Made by a program: the position numbers and the translations under genes. Below, one piece after another: positions 23,257 to 34,896 of a stretch of DNA of 60,000 nt (within the stretch, counting starts at the first letter, position 1; the number at the start of each line of letters is the position of its first letter). The stretch spans positions 14,961,118-15,021,117 of the forward strand of contig NC_087078.1 of the NCBI RefSeq assembly GCF_026151205.1, written 5' to 3'. The notes beneath the pieces are model-generated. The model saw only the letters and a program-made list of their open reading frames with translations. It had not been told where the DNA came from and did no database searches. This DNA comes from Bolinopsis microptera (Eukaryota > Ctenophora > Tentaculata > Lobata > Bolinopsidae).

Positions 23257-23820
23257 TGAATGTGTTTGATTTTTTAGATCTGGTTTTCTGCCTCTAGTTA
23301 TATGAATGAAAACCAAGACTTTGTCTTTAAGGCTAAAATTAATTTTGTTTGAATAATTGATACATGATTATTTTTTTGATTTTTTATTCATTTCTATGGT
23401 TTAGGGTATTTTTTGAAGTTAAAATTATTTTTCAGGTTTTATAATTATAGGTTTAATTCTTGCTTTATTTTTGAAAGGAGTAATAAGTGTATTCTTTCAA
23501 GTTTTTCAGTAAGTCACTTGACTTGATTTCGAATCAAAACATTTTATTCTTAAGATCTTGCTCGATTCAAGCAAGTACTTTGTTAAATGATGTCTAAACT
23601 TTCGTTTCATCACACCTGTATTTTATGGTTTTTCTAAATTTCCCAAATTTCTCATCGTTTTTTGTCCATATTCTGATTCCTTTTATAGTTAGAAAATTAA
23701 TGTCTTCTACTCTCTACATCTAGAAATTGAGTTTGACCCCCTTCATAAGGCATTACTTGTTGCAATTATCTATTCTTCATCAACAATATGCAACCCAACT
23801 TTCTTTACCATTTAGTTAGA

Positions 23821-24090
23821 ATGGATGGATTTCTGATATTAACGACTGAAATAAATGTGAGAACTGGACCTACCACTGTCGGTAAGGAGGGGAGTAACCC
23901 AGATCTGATGGAGAAACTGGGTGCCACTCTTAAACGATCAAATTCTGCTCTTGGAAAGACATTTTGGGAGTCTCCAAATGACATAAATGAAGTCATGCAG
24001 ATTGCAAAACGGTTGGGTTATAAGTTGGGGAGTACGACAGGTTTAGGTCAGACTTTCATTGTTGTCATGGAACTGAGCCAAACTTCGTGA
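23821..24090 (+). CDS. GCHFR: GTP cyclohydrolase I feedback regulatory protein (GFRP)
   Basis: 89 residues, against 84 in mammals. GFRP binds GTP cyclohydrolase I as pentamers and mediates inhibition by tetrahydrobiopterin and stimulation by phenylalanine, so it controls pterin synthesis. Family landmarks are visible: LTTEINVRTGPTTVG near the N-terminus, then PDLMEKLGA, a Phe-containing middle segment, and GYKLGSTTGLGQT near the C-terminus. I chose the second in-frame ATG (23821). It follows a good 3' splice site (CTTTACCATTTAG, ending 23815), implying a 5' UTR intron, and gives the family N-terminus. The coding part is one exon. Confidence 0.9.
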   Translation: MDGFLILTTEINVRTGPTTVGKEGSNPDLMEKLGATLKRSNSALGKTFWESPNDINEVMQIAKRLGYKLGSTTGLGQTFIVVMELSQTS

Positions 24091-24785
24091 TCATTTTGAA
24101 CTTTTTACGAAATAACTGTTATGTTTCTTTTTATAAAATTTCTTAAAAATCTCTCGATCATTTCCTTTTTGTATAATAATATGGTTTATGTCAGAAGTTT
24201 TTGTACGATACAGCAATAACTGTATCTTTTTTAACTGATAGTTTTTAAGAAAAATGTTGTCGCAAATATTATAATTTCATTTTATATAACATTTTATATA
24301 ACATTTTATTCTGATAGACTTATCTCAATGTGATTTAATAGAAATACAAAAATGTTCTTCAATACGATACCTAAATTACTGCTTACTGCTTATTATACAT
24401 GTATATAATATACCATATATTCTAACACAATCAATTTCTCGCTCATGTTGAAATATAAACTGCATGTACGATTTATAATTGCACAGTATGTTTTATAAGG
24501 ATTATACAATTTTGCATCTGATCTATTGCATTGGACCTATCTTAATTAGCTAAGGTAGCTAGAGCTTTATCAATTCTGGTTACCTTATAATTACCTAGTG
24601 CATCACTAACGCTCAAATGTAAACTCTTATTGGAACCCTTTTTGATTGCACCAGATTTTTCATCAGTTATAAACAATTTGGTGCATCAAAATAAGGTTTG
24701 TTGAAGCCTCCTTATGGGTAGGCCACTAGGCCAACACTGTTAAATAACTAGTGATAGTTACATATCTTATATCCCTTATTTAATC

Positions 24786-25100
24786 ATGTTCCCAATCTCT
24801 GCTAGTGTATGTCAAGTTCTAGCTGGGAAAACTCAGATGGATAATACAATATGTCTCCATGTTCCCAGTGGTTCCGTCCACCGAACGGATAATTCAGTTG
24901 TAGTTACTATTACCAGAGGAATGACTGGCCGCACTGATGAAATGGTTTCTATGTTGCAACGAATCGGTGCAACTTCCACACTATTGAACTACGAAACTTC
25001 GAGTAGACGTGGAGGCATTGCTCAAGTTACTAGTAACTTAGCTGTTGAGGGATACAATGTCGTTACTACAACAGTTGTCGGTGATAAAGTACTTTTTTAA
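24786..25100 (+). CDS. small protein, possibly a diverged GFRP paralogue
   Basis: 104 residues in one exon, 0.7 kb after the GFRP gene on the same strand. The C-terminal half can be laid on GFRP: MLQRIGAT against LMEKLGAT, IAQV against INEV, and EGYNVVTTTVVGDKV against LGYKLGSTTGLGQTF. The N-terminal half differs and lacks the GPT motif. An AATAAA at 25171 is a suitable poly(A) signal. The likeness is short and judged by eye, so this could be an unrelated lineage-specific gene. Confidence 0.42.
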   Translation: MFPISASVCQVLAGKTQMDNTICLHVPSGSVHRTDNSVVVTITRGMTGRTDEMVSMLQRIGATSTLLNYETSSRRGGIAQVTSNLAVEGYNVVTTTVVGDKVLF

Positions 25101-25170
25101 ATGCAACTCAGATCTGATCTTGTGAACTTTGAATAGGTATACTTTGATTGCAGTTCAAGCATGAAAGTAC

Positions 25171-25176
25171 AATAAA
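25171..25176 (+). terminator. polyadenylation signal after the GFRP-like gene
   Basis: AATAAA, 71 bases after the stop codon of the second small gene. Confidence 0.45.
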
Positions 25177-25425
25177 ACCTCAATTTACAGCATAGTTTGG
25201 GGAAAGGAAAAAAGGATGTTGTAAACTTGGGTGCACTACAGTTATTCAAACTTTTACAAATCTAGAAGGTTTCCTCTGATCAGTTAAACTCTAGTACACA
25301 AAAAAGGGCTATAGTTTTATCAAAACATACTCAATTAAGAGGTTTATAATAATGCATGTGAAATAACTAATTGTCCAGGCTAAGCTTCAAAGTGGTAAAT
25401 CAGGGTTTGCGGTAAATAGGAGTGT

Positions 25426-25476
<51 letters not shown>
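25426..25476 (+). repeat. 51-nt poly-G tract
   Basis: An uninterrupted run of 51 G followed by CGGTGGGGGG. It can form G-quadruplexes and is error-prone to sequence, so its true length is uncertain. The rest of 25180-26150 shows no gene. Confidence 0.85.
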
Positions 25477-26159
25477 CGGTGGGGGGTGTTAAATCGGAGT
25501 TTTATCGGAGTTTTATTGTATAATGAATTATTTCGCAATTGTGTTTTTCGAAACCTTATTTTTATCATATTAGAGTATTCCTGTGAAATTGCTACTGAAT
25601 AAATATAGATATTGATAGGAGTGAGATTTAGATTTTTTGACCACCTTTTACACCATATTGACATATTGGGAGGACTCTTGCAGTGTGAGTTGAAAGATTC
25701 CGAAGGGGACACCATTATTTTTAGTTTATTTTCGTTTATTTTAGTTTATTTTAGTTTATTTTACATTATTCAACAGCTGTTTCAATTCTTGGTAGATTTC
25801 ATTACATTACTGGATATTGATAAATTTCAAAATGTAATCGACTGAGCTGAATGTGATGTTAATTAGTAGCTGCAGTCGTCCCACAGTAATGATGTGATGA
25901 ATCTGACAAGTAGTCATAGAACTATAGAAGCATGAAAATGATGTACTTCGAGGCGACCTGCTTGTGACTCGACTAGTTTCGGCATTTCAAAGCCATCCAC
26001 AAGGGAGTATCACTAGCCAATTCAAAAATTTAGACTTAAAGATAGATTTGTTGAGAATGATCAAGTATCTTCAACCGACTCCGGCCCTCGATTAATTAAT
26101 TTGATAGTGAGATGCAAAAACAGCCCAGATAAATTATTGAATTAATCTAATGTGACCAT

Positions 26160-26728
26160 CCAATATTATAATACACCCGTGTTCCTTATGATCAGCAAAT
26201 TGATCGATATAGATGACTCAATCTCTTCAACAAGTGATATTATGATATAATATACATTTAGATGAAACTCATACAATGAAGGTATTCAGCTCCCTGTCCA
26301 TGGACCATAGTTACTAATCCACTAAGTGCGTTTTGTCGCTCAGTCCATGGTCTTGAATGTAATGTAGGTATGATCGCCAACCCAGGCCACTTTATGACAT
26401 AGTAGGAGCCCTGCTGACCCATATTGTATATTGAAATGTAAGTTTCAAAGCATGGCTAACAGGTCGGTTAGGTTATAACACATATTGTGTGTTATGTATA
26501 ATGTTGTGTGGGGAGGGGGTGGATATAATCCATCTCAAGTTACAACAACATGTTCTAATTTACTAACTAGGTACATACAACGGTACTGATATAACTGTCC
26601 ATATAGACCACTCAGATCCTTAGCTGAACCTCAACGACGCTCACCCCACGACCAGGCAGACAGTGGGATTCGAACCTGCAACCTTACGATTGCAAAGCTG
26701 GCGTTCTAACCAACTGTGCTACCTGGCC
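26160..26728 (-). mobile_element. tRNA-headed SINE-like retroposon
   Basis: On the minus strand the element starts at about 26728 with a tRNA-like head: acceptor stem GGCCAGG pairing with CCTGGTC, box A (TAGCACAGTTGG) and box B (GGTTCGAATCC). The anticodon and D stems do not pair well, so it is not a working tRNA gene. The body runs to about 26160. About 400 bp of it (26160-26567) recurs in the same orientation at 37030-37490 without the head, as a 5'-truncated copy would. Confidence 0.6.
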
Positions 26729-26729
26729 G

Positions 26730-27700
26730 ATAATTATGATAAAATAATTTTGTGAGAATCGTAAAGTGCACGGTATAGAAGAAATACCCGGTATACAGAG
26801 AGGTTCACCTCATGATACTAATCCCCAGTATCTGTACAGTCTCCCAAATGACCTGTCCAACGTATCAAATACCCCATTAGGGCCTTATTCATTATTGTAT
26901 AATGCCTGTTTTGTGTCGGAATATGTACTAAAATCGGTATATCAAGGTACCCGGTATAGAGAGTCAAGGTATAAAAAGGTTTGACTGTACTTGTCCCCAT
27001 AACTTTTATGTTATGCTTGTTTTATGATCTTGATGTTGTTACTCAATAAGTACGCAAATTGACATAATTTTAATTTCAAACTTGTAAGAACAATAATTAT
27101 AATAGCTAGCTTTGTCACATTTCATACGATAGGAAATGTAAAAATCATAAGAAAAAATGTATTAATGTATGTATCAGATCATGAAAGTTTTTCCATTGCT
27201 ATCATCACAGTAGTAATTTAACAGTATACACTATACAAATTACAATACGTCAAACAATCAATGTAACAAAACTAATATGCCTCGGGAAATATCGCCAAAT
27301 TCTCAAAAAATGAATTATTTTGTTGTTCAGTAAGCACACTGAAACATATTTTTTAATCATAACATAAATTAAATGATTTCTCAATGGGGGTTGCATGAAG
27401 ATAATTTGATATTTAAAGTACTCTTTAAGTGTATTATAATCATAAAGGCCTAAATAACATTAACATTTTAACAACTAGGTATGTACCTAGTTGTTAAAAT
27501 GTACATGATGTTGTTAAAATGTACATGATAAAATACCGCAGTTATATTTTAATTCTGTTAAGGTAATGCTTACTTCAGTTTTAATAACACACAAACACAG
27601 ATAAAAACTAGATCAATAGTCTTTCTTATCCTAGATGGTGCTTCAGTCTTCAATGCTTCACGGGCCCGTTTTTACTCATCTTTGAGACATCCCTCGTTCA
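26730..27700. other. non-coding interval downstream of the receptor gene
   Basis: AT-rich, with no gene recognised. It holds the 40-bp palindrome listed next and presumably the 3' UTR of the minus-strand receptor gene. Confidence 0.5.
27463..27502. repeat. perfect 40-bp palindrome
   Basis: ACATTTTAACAACTAGGTA and its exact complement are separated by two bases, giving a 19-bp stem with almost no loop. Part of the right arm is repeated just after it (27510-27529). Confidence 0.93.
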
Positions 27701-27707
27701 AGCTCAC

Positions 27708-30700
27708 TCAAATGACACCTCCTTGTTCCCTCAGCTGATCAACTCTGTCGTCCAAGTAAGAGTAGATGTTCTCGTCGTGCTCACTTCCTGGTGTGAAGTT
27801 GTTCCATTCAGCACACCAACTTCTTTCTTCTTCCATTGGCTCCTCCTGAAGTCTCACCGCTGATGGTCCTGCCCCTTCGGGCCAGTCACTGTATTCAACG
27901 TTAGGGGTCAATATGGAGGAATACCTTACTGCAACTCCTTGTTCTGGTGTCGTTACTTTCTCTTTCTTTTTCTTCATCATAAGGACTGCTAGGACGATGC
28001 ACACTAAACCTAGTACGACTGCAATGCCAGCTATGATGGCAGTCATACCTCTACCACCGTGAACTATTTTTTCAGAGGACCCTTCTTTTCCTAGAGAGTT
28101 CGTCATACAAAAGACTCCATTGCCTATCTTGTCCAGTTCATTGCACACATCACAAGTGTATTGCTTCCAATACTGCCCGATTTCGCATGTTTGACATTGC
28201 GGAGATCCCTTTTTCGAAATAGTGTAGAGAGGACATTTTGTACACTCTACGGCAAAGTCTCCACTGTAGTAGTTCTCAGGACAGGGAATGCATTTCATTG
28301 TTTGGGAATGCCAGTAGTTTCCAGCAAGGCAGCTACACGCAGTATCGCTAAGAATAGAAGTAGTTCCATTTGGGCACTGAGTGCATTTTCCGATTGACTT
28401 CTGGAAGAAGTCATTTCCTGTGCACAGGATACACTTGTTGTTGCTCCAGAAAGTTTCTGTGCCACAAGAACAGTGACTTGATCCTGGTGGTGAGGTTGAG
28501 GAGGATGGGCAATCTGCACAGAAACTCATGTTTCCGACCTTGTAGGAGTTGTGTGGACATGGCTTACATGAACCAGTTATTGGACTGTCCCACTCCCAGG
28601 TCATACCGTCCTCACAAACGCAGCTTGATTGGTTAGTTAATGTTCCTCTGTCACAAGTCATGCATCTAGATGCTCCTTTTGCGCTAGCTGAACCAGAGCT
28701 GCACTCTTCACAATCCTGTTCGTTCCAGAAGCTCCCTGCAGTACATGTACACGATTCTGATCCTGGGGTTGATGTTGAGGAAGACGGGCAATCTTGACAG
28801 CTGATCATATCTCCAGCTTTGTATGTGTTGGCTAGACAAGGCTTGCAGGACCCATCGCTTGGACCGTCCCATTTCCAGGTCATACCATCTTCACAGAGGC
28901 AACCAGTTTGGTTTGTTGATGTGCCACCGTCACAGGTGACGCATTCAGATGCTCCTTTTGTACTAGCGAACCAGAGCTGCATTCTTCACAATCTTGTCCA
29001 TTCCAGAAGCCACCAGCAACACACATGCATGATTCCGATCCTGTAGTTGATATTGAGGAAGACGGACATTCTCTGCAGGTGCTCATTTTACCAGCTTTGT
29101 ATGTGTTTTGCAGACAGGGGATACAGGACCCATCGCTAGGACCGTCCCATTCCCAGACCATACCATTATCACAGATGCAACTTACTTGATTTGTGTCTGT
29201 GGCATCATCACAAGTGATGCATTCAATTGCCCCTTTGCTGCTCACCGAACCAGAGCTACATTCTTCACAGTTCTGTCCGTTCCAAAAAGTCCCAGCAGGA
29301 CAGGTACAAGACTGTGATCCAAATAGAGAAGTAGAAGGAGATGGGCAGTCTTGACAGCTGGTCATTTCTCCAACTTTGTAGGTATTCGATAGGCAAGGCT
29401 TGCATGACCCATCACTTGGACCATCCCATTCCCAGGCCATACCATCTCCACAGAGGCACTCAATTTGGTTTGTTGCTGTGCCATGGTCACAAATGATGCA
29501 TTCAGATGCTCCTTTTGCACTAGCTGAACCTGAGTTGCATTCTTCACAATCTTGTTCGTTCCAGAAGCTCCCTGCAGTACAGGTACACGAATCTGATCCT
29601 GGGGTTGATGTTGAGGAGGATGGGCAATCTTGACAGCTGGTCATCTCTTCAACTTTGTAGGTGTTCGATAGGCAAGGCTTGCATAACCCATCACTTGGAC
29701 CATCCCATTCCCAGGCCATACCATCTTCACAGATGCAACCTGCTTGGTTTGTTGTAGTTCCGAGGTCACAAGTGACGCATTCAGATGCTCCTTTTGCACT
29801 AGCTGAACCTGAGCTGCATTCTTCACAATCATGTTCGTTCCAGAAGCCACCAGCAGCACACATGCATGATTCCGATCCTGTGGTTGATTTTGAGGGAGAC
29901 GGACATTCCCTGCAGGTGCTCATTTTACCAGCTTTGTATGTATTATGCAGGCAGGGGATGCAGGACCCATAACTTGAACCGTCCCATTGCCAGGCCAAAC
30001 CATCTTCACAGAGGCAACCTGCTTGGTTTGTTGCTGTAGCACCGTCACAAGTGACGCATTCTGATGCCCCTTTTGTACTAGCCAAACCAGAGCTACATTC
30101 TTCACAGTTCTGCCCGTTCCAGAAGGTCCCAGCAGCGCAGGCACAAAACTGTGATCCAGGTAGAGAAGCAGAAGGAGATGGGCATTCTTGACAGCTGGTC
30201 ATTTCCTCATCTTTGTATGTGTTCGATGGGCAAGGCTTGCAGGACCCATCGCTTGGACCATCCCATTCCCAGTCCATACCATTTTCACATACACAACTAG
30301 TTTGGTTTGTTGTTGTGCCACGGTCACAAGTGATGCATTCAGATGCCTCTTTTGTACTAGCTGAACCAAAGCTACATTCTTCACAGTTCTGTCCGTTCCA
30401 GAAGGTCCCAGCAGGACAGGCACAAGACTGTGATCCAGGTAGAGAAGTAGAAGGAGATGGGCAATCTTGACAAGCTGGTCATTCCCCCAACTTTGTATGT
30501 GCTTGGTAAGCAAGGCTTGCAGGACCCATTGCTTGGACCATCCCATTCCCAGACCATACCATCTTCACAGAGACAACCAGTGCGATCCTCAGTTGCACCA
30601 TCACTACAAGTGATACAAGTATTTGCTCCTCCCAAGCTAGCTGTGCCAGAGCCACACGGTTCACAGTTTTCCCCACTCCAAAAGCTTCCTTTTTCACAAG

Positions 30701-33700
30701 AACATACTGCTGATCCTGCTAGAGATGATGCCCCTGTTGGACACAACTCGCATTGCATCACTGCTCCAGCCTTAAATTTGCCTTCCGGGCAAGGCACACA
30801 TTTTCCTTCCATCTCATGATCCCACATCCAGTACTGCCCGTCTGGACAATCACAAGAACTCCCATCATCATTAGGCAGTGAGTCAACTGGACACTGAAAA
30901 CATTTTCCACTAACACTTGCAGAGTCACTGGGACATTTTCTACATCGCCCATTACTCCACTGGGTTCCGACTCGGCAATCACACTGGACAGAGCCTGGCT
31001 TGGAGGTGGCGACACCTGGACATCTTATACATGATGTAGATCCTGAGGTAGGACTGAAAAAGTTGGCAGGGCACATTGCACAGGTTAAGTTGTGTGGGTA
31101 GTGGCCTGCAGGACAGTCAGGTTTTGGACATGTTGGGTGGGATGGACAAGTTGGGTGGGGTGGACAGGTTGGGTGGGGTGGACAGGTTGGGTGTGGTGGA
31201 CAGGTTGGGTGTGGTGGGCAGGTTGGGTGTGGTGGACAGGTGAGCACAGGTGGACAGGTTGGGTGGGGTGGACAGGTTGGGTGTGGTGCACAGGTGAGCA
31301 CAGGTGGACAGGTTGGGTGGGGTGGGCAGGTTGGGTGTGGTGGACAGGTTGGGTGTGGTGGACAGGTGAGCACAGGTGGACAGGTTGGGTGTGGTGGACA
31401 GGTGAGCACAGGTGGACAGGTTGGGTGTGGTGGACAGGTTGGGTGTGGTGGACAGGTTGGTGTCGGAGGACAATCTGGACATGTAACCTGTGGACATGTG
31501 GTTGCAGGAGGACAGGTCAACTGCGGACAAGTTGGCGCAGCAGGGGCTTCTGGGCAGGTTAGTTCAGGGCACGTTGGGACTGTGCATTCAATTTGAGGCG
31601 GACACGTTGCTACTTCATTGATAGATCCTTCACAGGACAAGAACACATCCTCACTATGACCACAGTTTTCCTCAGTGACATACGAGCATGAGGCCCAGTC
31701 TCCACGTGAGCAGATGACATCATCCAAACTGATTTCTTTGTTAGCCTGCAGGTTGGGGAATTTATTTCCAGATGACCACTGAAGCAATCCTGTGAAGCTC
31801 ATATGACGACAAATGGCTATGCCAGAGTTGGAAGTGAAGCTGTCGTCACAAACTGTTCCGTCTTTGTAAAGAAGCAGTCCGAGCACTCCTCCGTTCTGTA
31901 TTTGGTTTCCTTGTCTGTCCACTAGTGAAAATAGAGGTTCAGCAGCAGCAGCAGGGCAATCAAGGCAGGTCTGATCAGGACAAGTTGGGACAGCAGGGAC
32001 ATCTGGGCACTCGATTTGAGGTGGACAAGTTGGGACAGCAGACACATCTGGGCACTCGATTTGAGGTGGACAAGTTGCCACTGTTTCATCTGCCGGATCT
32101 GCTTCATCAATGGATCCTTCACAAGACAAGAACACATCCTCAGTGTGACCACAGTTGTGTATAGTGGTGTAGGAGCACGAGTTCCACTCTCCACTTGAGC
32201 AGTCAACGTTATCCAACTTTATTTCTCTATCTCCTTGGATGTCGCCGAATCGATTTCCTGATGTCCATTCTTGAAGTCCTGTGAAGCCAATAAAACGACA
32301 AATTGCCATACCTGCGTTGTCGTCAAAGCTGTCGTCACAAACTGTTCCGTCGTTATAGAGAAGCAATGCGAGTGATCCTCCGTTTAGAACTTCGTTGCCG
32401 TTGTTGTCAATCAGTGAAAATTGGGGTACTCCTGAAATTACATCTTTACATATTCATCGAAATTTTAATTGGCAGTCGGTCGTATTTTATATATTTTTCA
32501 AACGATTATTATCACCCGAAATGCAAAAATGGTAATACGTCACCTTGACAAGTTAGAAAGACATCCTCAGAATGTCCACAGTTGTGAGTCTCCGTGTATG
32601 AACAGCTATCCCATTCTCCACTGATATCACAGCTTACATCGTCCAACTCTATCTCGTAGTTATTCTGTATTGTCCACTGGGTTTGCGAGTTCCAAGATAT
32701 CTGCGGTCCAAACCCCATCTTTCGACAGACGGCATTCCCGGAATCTTCGTCGAAAGAGTCGTCGCATACCGTTCCGCCTTTCCAGAGAAGAAGTCCTTCG
32801 GCTTGTGTTGTTATTGGCTGTCCATCTCTGTCCACCAATGTGAATTCGGCTATCACGACTGAAAATAACTTTTGATAAATTGATTTGGAATTTTATATCA
32901 CGGTACCTCAAACGACTAGTTCTGATAAACTAACATCCTTTTCTAATTCCGTTCTTTCCTTATTAGTAAGTTCCTTGATTAAAAAGTTTTTATTAAGTCA
33001 ACCAAATTTTCGTGCGTCTTACGAAAAGATTTGTTGTTCATTGCGAGGCATAATAGCGTTCTGTGGTTATCAACAGCTGCCATGTCGTTAAAAAGTTGTA
33101 AGTTATAAATAGTCGAGATCGAAGATTTGCTAACTCGAAAACGTGAAGAAAATATTTAAACGCCCGTTTATTATTTCGTTCATTGTCGTTCAAATTGTTA
33201 CCAATCAGGTGAATTAAAAATTATGTCTTGTCGAAGGTTGACGTAAAACAACTGCAATGAAAAGATCAGTTGGATTCCGTCAACAACTAGATTACCAAAG
33301 TACGTAACTTAATAAGGGGGCATACCCCAAATCTCTCCAGACCTAATGACCTCATAGGCAGTTCAGGGACCTTCTAGCGCACCGTTTCCACACAAAAAAA
33401 ATTATTTTGAGAATTCCCATTTTTGTAATCGAGCATTTCCTGGTTAAGAGTGCAATTTTCGGAAAAAATTATTTTGTGGTTGAGACGCTATAAGTTAATC
33501 ATTTCTTGCGGTATCGGGTTGAAATTTTGCTCGCCGTTTATTCACATCTATGTCAAGGTGTGTGTAAAATCTTGATATCGTATCTAAAAAGGCTGGTGTT
33601 TTATGAATTTTTAAAGTCAAAAAGCTAAAATTGTCCTTTTCAGGCTTATTTTAACAAAAAGTCAGTCAGGGAAGATCGGATTATTTGATGCTTGACATCA

Positions 33701-34896
33701 AATTGTTCTCTGAATTCTGGCGCAGTTTTTGATGCCCTCAAAAATGTTTTTACTCATTCACCTTCTGATCTATTGGACCTCAAAGTCAAACAACAAATTT
33801 AGGCACATTTTTTGTTTTTAATATTTACTGATTTTTCTAAAATTTTGATAGGAATGTGCTAGTGACTTTTTGAAGGGTGCAAAATAACCGCAACTAGCAC
33901 ATTTATATATGAGTTATGAACAACAAAACACCCTAAAATGCTTCCCTTTGAAGTTATGGGAGAAAATGTGATGTTTTGGCTTCGCCAGAATTCAGAGAAC
34001 AATTTGATGTCAAGCATCAAATAATCCGATCTTCCCTGACTGACTTTTTGTTAAAATAAGCCTGAAAAGGACAATTTTAGCTTTTTGACTTTAAAAATTC
34101 ATAACACACCAGCCTTTTTAGATACGATATCAAGATTTTACACACACCTTGACATAGATGTGAATAAACGGCGAGCAAAATTTCAACCCGATACCGCGAG
34201 AAATGATTAACTTATAGCGTCTCAACCACAAAATAATTTTTTCCGAAAATTGCACTCTTAAACTGGAAATAAAATGCTCGATTACAAAAATGGGAATTCT
34301 CAAAATAATTTTTTTTGTGTGGAAACGGTGCGCTAGAAGGTCACTGAACTGCCTATGATGTCATTTGGTCTGGACAGCACAAACCACTGTTTTGGGGTAT
34401 GCCCCCTTAGTCCTTCTTAATGGAATGTGTTGGCATAGTACCTGTCAAGTTATTAGATGTACGTCACGAGAATGATATTTTGTCATGGTAATGAGTAGTA
34501 AATAATTTAAATCGATCATCCCTAAAAAGACGATATTATGTCATAGCAATACTAGCAATTAGCATGCCCTAAGCTACTTACCCAATACTGTGCTTCTAAC
34601 TTAATAAAATGGTTACATGATTACATTGAACGCTTGAGTGTGATGGTATATTATATACTATTATATAGTTACATTAGATTGTAACGTCATGATGTTAAAA
34701 TAATTGTTCATTGCATTTGAATTTACTAATTCAAATGACTGCAAAATGTAGATCAGACATAACGAAGATCATACATTTAAAAAAATTGTAAAGATACATT
34801 TTTTAAAATGTTAACAATTTAAAAAATGTAAAAAATGTATTATCTCTTACCCGACATGAGGAATACCAATAATAGGGCAGAGAGCGAACGAATCAT
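27708..34896 (-). CDS. SRCR and GCC2/GCC3-repeat type I membrane receptor, 3 exons, frameshifted as assembled
   Basis: Exons 34896-34851 (signal peptide MIRSLSALLLVFLM), 32858-32544 and 32431-27708 join in phase 1. Order in the ~1694-residue product: SRCR 1 (~20-118), SRCR 2 (~122-224), SRCR 3 (~290-391), a TCPPHP hexapeptide tract (~444-556), a long array of cysteine-rich GCC2/GCC3 (ephrin-receptor-like) repeats (~560-1575), a TM helix (~1583-1606, AIIAGIAVVLGLVCIVLAV) with a KKKK stop-transfer, and an 88-residue tail. SRCR domains show GTVCDDSF, CGHSEDVF and paired cysteines. The family includes pattern-recognition and adhesion receptors. The tail has VRYSSI and YSYL motifs, suggesting tyrosine signalling. 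Two single-base frame breaks (near 30471 and 28963) split the long exon into three frames and cancel each other. They may be assembly errors. Confidence 0.85.
28290..30780 (-). repeat. ~279-bp coding tandem repeat (about nine 93-residue GCC units)
   Basis: The DNA repeats every ~277-281 bp (unit marks near 29082, 29363, 29640, 29921, 30199, 30478). Each unit encodes two cysteine-rich modules joined by (E/W)WDGPSDGSCKPC. Units are highly alike at DNA level, indicating recent expansion or conversion. Confidence 0.88.
31125..31460 (-). repeat. 18-bp coding minisatellite (Thr-Cys-Pro-Pro-His-Pro)
   Basis: About 18 units of GGTTGGGTGTGGTGGACA (plus strand) encode TCPPHP, with TCPPVL variants, in the receptor's stalk. 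The tract gives long open frames in other readings, which are shadows. Confidence 0.9.
33315..34407. mobile_element. 1.1-kb foldback DNA element in intron 1 of the receptor gene
   Basis: Arms of about 410 bp (33315-33723 and 33983-34407) are near-perfect inverted copies starting AGGGGGCATACCCCAAA, with a ~260-bp non-coding centre. TA on both sides would be a Tc1/mariner-type target duplication. A related sequence without the element lies inverted at 38240-38535 (TTAATGTACTAAGTCC at the junction), which marks the insertion point. There is no transposase. Confidence 0.9.

Noticed and set aside
26651-26728. Functional tRNA gene
   Set aside because: The acceptor stem and both promoter boxes are present, but the anticodon and D stems do not pair and the sequence continues into a dispersed repeat, so it is a SINE head.
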